Assembly (NCBI GenBank): GCA_029262915.1
Contig: JAJCYN010000382.1
Location: 1 to 9,192, forward strand
Length of the DNA stretch: 9,192 nucleotides
Direction of reading: 5' to 3'
Source: Flavobacteriales bacterium
GTDB lineage: Bacteria; Bacteroidota; Bacteroidia; Flavobacteriales_E; Vicingaceae
A model generated the notes under the pieces. The model saw nothing but the letters and a program-made list of their open reading frames with translations, made no database searches and had not been told where the DNA came from. Numbering within the stretch: position 1 is the stretch's first letter; the number at the start of each line of letters is the position of its first letter. Shown here in pieces: positions 1 through 5,110 of this stretch. Made by a program: the position numbers and the translations under genes.

Positions 1-6
1 ATTTAA

Positions 7-79
7 GCGAGAGTAGCTCAGCTGATAGAGCGCCACCTTGCCAAGGTGGAGGTCGCGGGTTTGAACCCCGTCTCCCGCT
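7..79 (+). tRNA. tRNA-Gly (anticodon GCC)
   Basis: The sequence folds as a 73-nt cloverleaf without encoded CCA. The acceptor is 7-13 with 72-78, the D-stem 16-19 with 28-31, the anticodon stem 33-37 with 45-49, and the T-stem 55-59 with 67-71. The anticodon is GCC at 40-42, which reads glycine codons GGC and GGU. Two oddities are visible. The fourth acceptor pair is an A10-C75 mismatch. The D-loop carries A at standard position 19 (base 25) and the T-loop carries T at position 56 (base 62), so the usual G19-C56 tertiary pair is replaced by A-U. It lies 28 nt upstream of tRNA-Leu and is probably co-transcribed with it. Confidence 0.96.
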
Positions 80-107
80 CAGAGTTTACCAAGTAACAAA
101 ATATGTT

Positions 108-191
108 GCTCGAGTGGTGGAATTGGTAGACACGCAAGACTTAAAATCTTGTGTCCATTAGGACGTATGGGTTCAAGTCCCATCTCGAGTA
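108..191 (+). tRNA. tRNA-Leu (anticodon TAA)
   Basis: This is an 84-nt class II tRNA with a long variable arm. The acceptor is 108-114 with 184-190 and has a G-U first pair. The anticodon loop CTTAAAA gives anticodon TAA, which reads UUA and UUG. The D-loop keeps GG and the T-loop is TTCAAGT, both canonical. CCA is not encoded. It follows tRNA-Gly closely and is followed at once by an intrinsic terminator, so the pair is probably the end of one tRNA transcript. Confidence 0.97.
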
Positions 192-192
192 C

Positions 193-228
193 AAATAGCC
201 CTTTAGTTAACTCTGAAGGGCTATTTTT
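193..228 (+). terminator. Rho-independent terminator of the tRNA operon
   Basis: An 11-bp perfect stem, AAATAGCCCTT (193-203) with AAGGGCTATTT (216-226), has a 12-nt loop and runs into a T tract (224-228). It begins 2 nt after the end of tRNA-Leu, as expected for the end of a tRNA transcription unit. Confidence 0.9.
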
Positions 229-229
229 A

Positions 230-612
230 TGTGTTCGGTTTGTTCAGTTTCATTGCCACACACCAACGATGAGGTGTTAAAAGGTCATTGATATTGTCTT
301 AGAGTACACGTCTGCAAAACTGAATGATTTGGATTTGATTAGAATTTAGGTTCGAGCCCGAATGGGGGAGCACTAGTTAAGTCGCTAATACCACTTGCCC
401 GCATTTAAACACGACTTTCTTAGAGATTAGACCGAAATGACGATAGAAAACAGATAAAACCCTGTAACGAAATCGTGATTTTTTTACCTGGACGGAATTA
501 ATGGGATAAAACCAAAACTTTACTTTCTGTGTTAAAACCAGTTACTGAAATGCAAATCATTAATACCCTTATAGATTTATTTTTTTATATTAGTTGTCTC
601 TAATCTAATTTC
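230..612. other. Intergenic region without a gene; weak tRNA-like fragment
   Basis: No open frame of useful length is seen on either strand. At about 311-321 GTCTGCAAAAC resembles a tRNA-Cys anticodon arm. At about 350-357 TTCGAGCC resembles a T-loop, followed by GGGGGAG. No acceptor stem closes and the spacing between the two parts is too long for a class I tRNA, so at most this is a decayed fragment. The rest (375-612) shows no structure I can name. The promoter of the following gene should lie in its AT-rich last part, but I cannot place it. Confidence 0.4.
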
Positions 613-1635
613 ATGAATAAATTTATTACACTTCTACTTATTAGTATTCCACTATTTACATTCTGTCAAACAGAATTGGATAGTTTAAAAGGTACTATAG
701 AAGAATTAAGTTTGGTTGAAGGTCGTAATCTTTATATAGAAGGCGATAAAGTAGCAATAGTTGATTTACAAGGAAATAGGTTGACCCCACTGCTACGTTT
801 AAAAGGTAATTATATGAGTGTTTTCACTTGGGATGGCTCCTTGTATGCATATCCAGGGCATGCCTTTATAGTATACAATGAAGCTAACAAAATGGGAGTG
901 TATACAGTAGAAGGTAGACAAATTATGGACTTTATTTACGACAGTATAAGACCAATAGAAATTAGGAGGAATAACACAATAGAAGATTACGTTTTTATTG
1001 TAAAAAAAGGAGAGGAACTTACCTTTAAGGATACATCCAATCTTGATATTATGAACGGGTTTACCTTTGATGTTGATGGTGGGTATTGGACGAATGAAAA
1101 TTATTTTGTTGTGGAAAAAAATAACAAAGCGGTGTTTATTTATTTGCTTGAGAGAAATATTAAAGAAGATATAATAGGCTTATTTGAATATAAATATTCC
1201 AATATACGGAGTCCACATGGTAGTGGTGTTGTAAAGGAAGACGGAACAATTATTTACCATTTTGAATATGAAATAATGGATTTTTATTCAGTCCTCTCTC
1301 CATTGTTTACCATTGGAAAAAACGAAAAAAAAGGAATAGGTCATATTAGCGGAAAAAATGTAATACCTATTGAATATGACAATTATATATATCCTTGTCG
1401 TAACTCCGAGGATGAAGAAGAGCGACTTGATTTCATTTTTGTTAAAAAGGATGGAACTTATATTCTAACGATAAAAGATATAGAAAAGAATACCTATGTC
1501 GAAAGCGATAAATACCAATTCAAAGATGTAAAATGTGAATGGTTAAAAGAAACTGAAACGTATATAACTCGTGTTACCTCCTTAGATGGAAAGTCTGGAA
1601 TTATGGGGGGGGTAGGAGAGGTGATTTGGGATTAG
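613..1635 (+). CDS. Exported WG-repeat-like protein
   Basis: The 340-aa product starts with a clear signal peptide (about residues 1-18; hydrophobic LLLISIPLFTF, then CQTE, possibly a signal peptidase I site), so it is likely exported to the periplasm or cell surface. The body has scattered WG-type repeat units of the form K-x-G-x-x-x-x-x-G-x-x-I-x-x-x-Y-D. Examples are NKMGVYTVEGRQIMDFIYD and KKGIGHISGKNVIPIEYD. WG proteins of Bacteroidota are mostly uncharacterised beta-rich proteins and no enzymatic function can be assigned. The C-terminus ends with GKSGIMGGVGEVIWD, which looks like the first half of another repeat and may be shortened. An 8-G run (1605-1612) lies just before the stop, unusual in this AT-rich gene. 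It is convergent with the next gene, with 7 nt between the stops. Confidence 0.75.
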   Translation: MNKFITLLLISIPLFTFCQTELDSLKGTIEELSLVEGRNLYIEGDKVAIVDLQGNRLTPLLRLKGNYMSVFTWDGSLYAYPGHAFIVYNEANKMGVYTVEGRQIMDFIYDSIRPIEIRRNNTIEDYVFIVKKGEELTFKDTSNLDIMNGFTFDVDGGYWTNENYFVVEKNNKAVFIYLLERNIKEDIIGLFEYKYSNIRSPHGSGVVKEDGTIIYHFEYEIMDFYSVLSPLFTIGKNEKKGIGHISGKNVIPIEYDNYIYPCRNSEDEEERLDFIFVKKDGTYILTIKDIEKNTYVESDKYQFKDVKCEWLKETETYITRVTSLDGKSGIMGGVGEVIWD

Positions 1636-1642
1636 CAGTATA

Positions 1643-2281
1643 CTAATTTATCTCTTTTAATACCTCTTTATTTTCGTTTTCAAATGGAGGAGGCTCAAGT
1701 TCAGCATGTTCCATATCATATATTTTTCCTGATATTTTTTCTATTTTGTATGAAGATTCTTGAAATTCAGAAACTATAATTATGTCATAGTGTTTTTTAG
1801 ATTCTCGAATTATCATATCATCCTCAAAATTTACTATATCAATTGAACCAACTTTATCACTTTTATTAATTGCTTCAATAACAAATTGGATATTCACCTT
1901 TGTTTCTTTTGTTTGTTTAAAAAATGGAATAATCTTTTTTCTGTATTTAACAATTCCATTAGAAACAGGGCTATAAGTAATTGTTTTTTCTAAAAGATTT
2001 ACACCTAAATCAAAATAAAACACGGATTTTATTGGAAGATATTTTATTGGATTTGTAAATGAAACATAAACTTCACTACCATTGGTCATTACTTTAATTT
2101 TGGTGAAATTTTGAACACCAGCTCTTTCATCAATTAATTTTAATGCTAATTGCACAATAGAATCTTTTCCTAGTAGTATAATTTCTTCTACTTCTTTATT
2201 CATTTTAATATCTTGAGAATAACAAGGGGTAAAATTTAACAGTAAATGAAACAGGATGAATATTTTAAATATTTTCATCAT
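1643..2281 (-). CDS. Secreted protein of unknown function
   Basis: I do not recognise the family. I place the start at the ATG at 2281 (product 212 aa) rather than the longer 225-aa reading from 2320. From 2281 the protein begins with a textbook signal peptide: MMKIFKIF, then a hydrophobic stretch to about residue 18, then PCYSQ. The 13 extra upstream residues would displace the signal, and their start lies inside a perfect palindrome (2305-2328). A second ATG at 2278 is equally possible. A weak purine-rich stretch (AAGAAG) precedes the start. The mature part is a charged alpha/beta-looking protein without visible catalytic motifs, and the acidic, proline-containing tail (LEPPPFENENKE) is probably disordered. 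Convergent with the WG-repeat gene; no shared operon. Confidence 0.65.
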   Translation of the reverse strand: MMKIFKIFILFHLLLNFTPCYSQDIKMNKEVEEIILLGKDSIVQLALKLIDERAGVQNFTKIKVMTNGSEVYVSFTNPIKYLPIKSVFYFDLGVNLLEKTITYSPVSNGIVKYRKKIIPFFKQTKETKVNIQFVIEAINKSDKVGSIDIVNFEDDMIIRESKKHYDIIIVSEFQESSYKIEKISGKIYDMEHAELEPPPFENENKEVLKEIN

Positions 2282-2304
2282 TAATCTTCTTATGAGAGTT
2301 AACA

Positions 2305-2328
2305 AATAAACGTAGCACAACGTTTATT
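2305..2328. repeat. Perfect palindrome, 9-bp arms
   Basis: AATAAACGT (2305-2313) and ACGTTTATT (2320-2328) are perfect inverse complements around a 6-nt loop, AGCACA. It lies just upstream of the secreted-protein gene on the minus strand, about 24 nt from its start. It could be a transcription-factor site, an mRNA leader hairpin or part of a dispersed repeat. No T tract follows, so it is not a classical terminator. Confidence 0.55.
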
Positions 2329-2381
2329 CGCAGTATATTTTATAAAGCTCTAAGATAACAATTAAAAGATAGGGTTAGGAG

Positions 2382-2455
2382 TAACGGTCTCGTATATGTC
2401 TCGTAGCACGTAAAAAAGTACATACTTTTCCTTTTAGCTATGAGCTATATACAAC
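2382..2455. repeat. Probable flavobacterial intergenic repeat (degenerate)
   Basis: The ends GGTCTCGTATATG (2386-2398) and TATGAGCTATATACAAC (2439-2455) resemble the ends of an intergenic repeat I recall from flavobacterial genomes. Between them is a small hairpin, AAAAGTA (2414-2420) with TACTTTT (2423-2429). It lies between the 3' end of the restriction gene and the secreted-protein gene, where such repeats often mark insertion boundaries. The assignment is from memory of the family and has not been compared with other copies. Confidence 0.35.
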
Positions 2456-2484
2456 TTAAGCTTGTAAAGTGTTAAATTTAAGCA

Positions 2485-3471
2485 TTAATCAGAAAGAACA
2501 AAAGAGGAGATTAAGGTTAGTATAGCCAGAGAGACAATAGATTTCGTCAACAAAGTATGTGGAGCACTAACTAAATTAATATCAAACTTCAAAGATGGCT
2601 CAACTCTCGAACTCGCATTATGAATTCTAAAAGAAATTTGCCAACCTTCGTTTAAAGAAACTAATAATGTTGTTGTTGAGTTTTCTTGATAAACGATTTC
2701 GATTAATCTTGACGGTAATTTTAGTTTAGGAATCTTTGCTTTTGGTTTCACTTTCTCAAAAGGTAAATTCAAAGTTCCGTGTAAATTATAAGCTTGAATT
2801 TCAACCTTTTTATTGCCTTTTATGACTTTATAAAAATCTTGGTTCCCGATTAAGTATTGCACCAAATTTTCCGCTACAATATTTGGGTTTATTTTATCCA
2901 ATCGAAGCAATTCTTTTTTGAAGGCATTTAAAATTGGCAAATAAACAACTTGGTGCATATTTTCAATTGAAGTCCATTTTGTTAATTTATCTTTTGCTCT
3001 CAACTCTGTGAGCATCTCAAATATTAGATTGATTTCTTGAAAGTAATTATTGGAACAAGAAACGCCTAACCATTTCTCTCCAAAATCAATTTTCTGTGAT
3101 AACCTAGAGTGTTTAACTGCTCTGTGATTATTCTTTGCAGAAATGCCTATTTCCCATTTTTGCAAAGAGCGTATCATTAGAACGTCTCGTACATCTCCAG
3201 TTTGACCAGCTTGGTCGCTAACTAATTCCAGTACTAAAATATCTTCTTTACTAATACCATTTGATAGTCTAGGTTCAATATCAATAAGAAAATTGATTGA
3301 AGCACTCGCAGTTATCCTAAAAGTGTCTTGTTCTGATTCGCTAAAACCATCAAAAAAGCCTTTGGCAGTTTTATAAGGTTGATTTTCTGTAATTGAAACG
3401 CTTGTAATCGTTTTCAAACGTTCGTAAAATTCAAATAGTAAAGCATATTCAAAAGCTTTACCGTTAATTGT
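2485..3471 (-). pseudogene. HaeIII-like type II restriction endonuclease, start codon lost
   Basis: The conserved core is that of the HaeIII endonuclease family, which cleaves GGCC. From the TTG at 3417, GDVRDVLMIR (about 74-83) leads into WEIGISAKNNH (88-98) and then AVKHSRLSQKIDFGEKWLG (100-118). D78, E89 and K95 are the likely PD-(D/E)XK-type metal and catalytic residues. Near the C-terminus GWQISFRIHNASSRVEPSLKFD is also family-like. The TTG at 3417 gives 310 aa, but the frame stays open upstream to 3471 and encodes NGKAFEYALLFEFYERL, which matches the conserved first helix of the family. No ATG, GTG or TTG lies between that helix and the in-frame TAA at 3472-3474. The intended start is therefore missing, with a repeat element ending at 3481. 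The last 18 residues are unusually hydrophobic. I call it a pseudogene; rescue by a non-standard ATT start (3468) cannot be excluded. Confidence 0.8.
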
Positions 3472-3480
3472 TTATGATTT

Positions 3481-3563
3481 GGGCGTGACCACAAGGGTCG
3501 GGCTATCCGTTACAAGTCCTCGTTCGTACCTCTCTGTGGGCTTTCCACTTCTATCCCTCACGC
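3481..3563. repeat. Bacteroidota GGGCGT...ACGC intergenic repeat element
   Basis: This is an 83-bp imperfect palindrome. GCGTGA (3483-3488) pairs with TCACGC (3558-3563), and inside it AAGTCC and GGGCTT can form a second stem. The segments GGTCGGGCTATCCG and TACAAGTCCTCG, and ctATCCCTcACGC near the end, match a repeat I recall as very common between genes in Bacteroidota. Function is unknown. It begins 1 nt beyond the stop codon of the 168-aa gene and ends where the endonuclease reading frame loses its start, so it sits exactly at the operon junction. Confidence 0.7.
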
Positions 3564-3564
3564 A

Positions 3565-4071
3565 TTAGTAACCAACGAGTAAAATTCCTTTTAAAGGAAG
3601 GTGAAGTCTACTGGAAATATACAAGGTTTCAAGAAAAGTATAAATTTTCTTAAAGTCATCTGAACCGCGATAATCATTTCTAACTGCAATTACCAAATAT
3701 TCTACCTCAAACATCATAGAAGCTTGAAAGATGTCTTTCAAAAACTGATTGTTATCTACCGCTTGTCCAGCTTCTACTTCAATTACTATTTTTCCGTCAT
3801 TACTTAAAGCATCGGCATAAAAACTCTTATCAATTTGATTATCATAACCAAAGAGTACGGGTACAAGAATTTTATCATTTTTAGATTTCCCTGTCTCCAC
3901 GGTGTAATTAATTGCTTCAAGATGTGGTCTTAATTTTTCAAGAACATCATTACTATTTAATTTCAGATTATCTGAACTTATATCAGCATCCACTGTTTTA
4001 AAGCAATCAACAACGGATTTTATATCTTCAGTAATTCCGTGTGAACGTGGAAAGAATTGGTATCTAATCAT
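3565..4071 (-). CDS. Restriction-linked PD-(D/E)XK nuclease-like protein
   Basis: The product is 168 aa. The most telling stretch is FYADAL (84-89), then KIVIEVEAGQAV (94-105), then NNQFLKDIFQASMMFEVEYLVIAVRNDY (107-134). An acidic residue (D87) followed by a beta strand bearing E98 and E100 resembles a PD-(D/E)XK-like core, although the usual lysine is not seen, so catalysis is uncertain. I recall this family (start MIxYxFFPRSHG, end LPLKGILxxGY) as an uncharacterised protein often found in restriction loci. Its ATG overlaps the stop of the 77-aa gene by 4 nt (ATGA), so the two are translationally coupled. It appears intact, unlike the methyltransferase and endonuclease around it. It could be an accessory or second nuclease, or a subunit; function is inferred from context only. 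Confidence 0.65.
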   Translation of the reverse strand: MIRYQFFPRSHGITEDIKSVVDCFKTVDADISSDNLKLNSNDVLEKLRPHLEAINYTVETGKSKNDKILVPVLFGYDNQIDKSFYADALSNDGKIVIEVEAGQAVDNNQFLKDIFQASMMFEVEYLVIAVRNDYRGSDDFKKIYTFLETLYISSRLHLPLKGILLVGY

Positions 4072-4301
4072 ATTTCTGACAGAATTTTAGTTATTAATTT
4101 ATTTTTGCGAAAGCGTAAAACTTCTTCTTCAACAAAGTAAAATATTTCTTCATCAATTAACCTTGCTTCCTCTGAAACATAGCTTCCGTCAAAATTCATT
4201 AATGATTCATTTAATTGAGTGTTACTAATTTTTCTTTCGCCAAAAGGTAGATTTACTATAACTGATGGAAATTCTTTTCCTTCAAACTTTATTATTTCCA
4301 T
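4068..4301 (-). CDS. Small protein of the restriction operon, unknown function
   Basis: The product is 77 aa with no family I can name. It begins MEIIKFEGKEFPSVIVNLPFGERKIS and has an acidic central and C-terminal part (EEARLIDEEIFYFVEEEVLRF), ending in basic residues (RKNKLITKILSEI). It has no signal peptide or membrane segment. It starts 21 nt after the stop of the methyltransferase stub, and its stop overlaps the start of the 168-aa gene (ATGA). A TAATG overlap just before it suggests it was once coupled to the end of a full-length methyltransferase. The tight coupling on its 3' side suggests it works with the nuclease-like protein, perhaps as a partner or inhibitor, but nothing in the sequence proves that. 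Confidence 0.6.
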   Translation of the reverse strand: MEIIKFEGKEFPSVIVNLPFGERKISNTQLNESLMNFDGSYVSEEARLIDEEIFYFVEEEVLRFRKNKLITKILSEI

Positions 4302-4322
4302 TAAACTATATTTTTAAACATA

Positions 4323-4463
4323 TTATTTAGTCTTTGGATGATTTTTTTCATAAGTCTCCCAAATTTCTTTGTCATATTTATTTGCCCAAACAACATTAAA
4401 ACCTGCTTTTTGGAATCCCAAATCAAGTCCACCAGCTCCTGCGAAAAAAGATGCTATTTTCAT
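4323..4463 (-). pseudogene. C5 cytosine methyltransferase, N-terminal stub (HaeIII type)
   Basis: The 46-codon frame reads [20 protein letters not shown], then [26 protein letters not shown], then TAA. FxGxGGLDLGFxxAGF is motif I of C5 cytosine methyltransferases (SAM binding), and WANxYDxxIWxTYExNHP is the following acidic strand and helix, very like M.HaeIII. A complete enzyme is about 300-330 aa, so motifs II to X are absent, including the catalytic PCQ. Only 21 bp separate the stop from the next gene. A second frame there reads MFKNIV then TAA, overlapping the next ATG as TAATG, which may be the old C-terminus. The pattern suggests an internal deletion. It starts 3 nt after the controller stop, so it was part of the same operon. 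Confidence 0.9.
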
Positions 4464-4466
4464 ATT

Positions 4467-4787
4467 TTATTGTGTTTGAAGTGATTTGTTTAGTGTTCTG
4501 CGATATTCTGCCTTTTCTTCGGCAACTTGTAGAAGTTGCTTGGTACAATTAGTTTCGTAAATATGTTTTCCAATTTGGTCGGTAACATATTCATTTCGTA
4601 ATTCAGTAAGATTGATTTTGAAGATTTTCGCAAGTATTGGTAAGCGTTTTTCATCAAAATCTCGTTTTCCATTTTCGATTTTGCTCAAATTTGCAGAGTC
4701 CAAATTCAATTTGGCTGCAAGCTGAGTTAATGTCAATTCGTTTTCCGTTCGTAAAAGTCGGATGTATTCTCCAAATGTGGTTTTCAT
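4467..4787 (-). CDS. XRE-family transcriptional controller of the restriction operon
   Basis: This is a small cytoplasmic DNA-binding protein: 110 aa if read from the ATG at 4799, 106 aa from the ATG at 4787. A single HTH_XRE domain occupies most of the N-terminal two thirds. FGEYIRLLRTENELTLTQLAAKLNLDSANLSKIENGKR contains the Q-x-x-x-A and SKIENGKR signatures. A helical tail (ETNCTKQLLQVAEEKAEYRR) follows and is typical of regulators found beside C5 methyltransferases in Bacteroidota. I prefer the 4787 start because the promoter -10-like box ends at 4807 and the 4799 ATG would be nearly leaderless. It is the first gene of the operon and probably times or represses its own transcript, like a C protein. 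It looks intact. Confidence 0.85.
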   Translation of the reverse strand: MKTTFGEYIRLLRTENELTLTQLAAKLNLDSANLSKIENGKRDFDEKRLPILAKIFKINLTELRNEYVTDQIGKHIYETNCTKQLLQVAEEKAEYRRTLNKSLQTQ

Positions 4788-4806
4788 AAGACTTGTCATT
4801 TTTTGA

Positions 4807-4837
4807 CAAAAATACTAATTGTATTTTACTTTTTCAA
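4807..4837 (-). promoter_or_regulatory. Bacteroidota-type promoter of the restriction operon
   Basis: On the minus strand TTG (4837-4835), a 20-nt spacer and TATTTTTG (4814-4807) match the Bacteroidota consensus TTG-N19/20-TAnnTTTG exactly. A short palindrome, TTTTTG-A-CAAAAA (4800-4812), overlaps the downstream box and could be an operator for the XRE controller, though it is low in complexity. Confidence 0.65.
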
Positions 4838-4875
4838 GTAGTGTGATGGATTTTTCTCAAATGAATGGCAACAAC

Positions 4876-4903
4876 CGAATAAATGCACCGGTGTACTTAT
4901 TCG
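4876..4903. repeat. 28-bp near-perfect palindrome
   Basis: The arms CGAATAA (4876-4882) and TTATTCG (4897-4903) flank a core containing the palindrome CACCGGTG (4886-4893), with two mismatched pairs in between. A second small palindrome, GATAGCTATC (4909-4918), follows. No T tract is present, so this is not a standard terminator. It lies between two divergent operons, about 75 nt upstream of the restriction promoter. Confidence 0.5.
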
Positions 4904-5051
4904 CTCCCGATAGCTATCAGAATGTGTTTAGCTCCAAAATAAAAAAAAAGGGATAATCGCCTTATAACATTCAGAAAATAAATCCCAAAATGGGAAATCA
5001 AATATTTTTTTAAAAATCGTATATACCTGTTTTACTGTAGGTTACAAGATT

Positions 5052-5062
5052 ATTTTTCAAGT
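5052..5062 (+). promoter_or_regulatory. Possible promoter box of the flippase operon
   Basis: TATTTTTC (about 5052-5059) differs by one base from the Bacteroidota TAnnTTTG box and would give a leader of roughly 45 nt before the flippase ATG. A convincing upstream TTG at the expected distance is not seen, so this is a weak candidate. The GGTATAAT nearby is an alternative. Confidence 0.25.
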
Positions 5063-5110
5063 GGTATAATTATGCTTAACACCATTAACAATTAATAGTT
5101 AACCAACTAA

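Noticed and set aside
2282..2320. Upstream 13-codon extension of the secreted protein
   Set aside because: It would put a charged stretch before the signal peptide, and its ATG lies in the palindrome 2305-2328. The ATG at 2281 gives a normal signal peptide.
3481..3563. A riboswitch or structural RNA in the restriction operon
   Set aside because: The folded element matches a dispersed Bacteroidota repeat better than any known riboswitch, and it lies between genes in mid-operon.
2485..4837. An intact, active HaeIII-like restriction-modification system
   Set aside because: The methyltransferase lacks motifs II to X and the endonuclease lacks a usable start before its conserved first helix.
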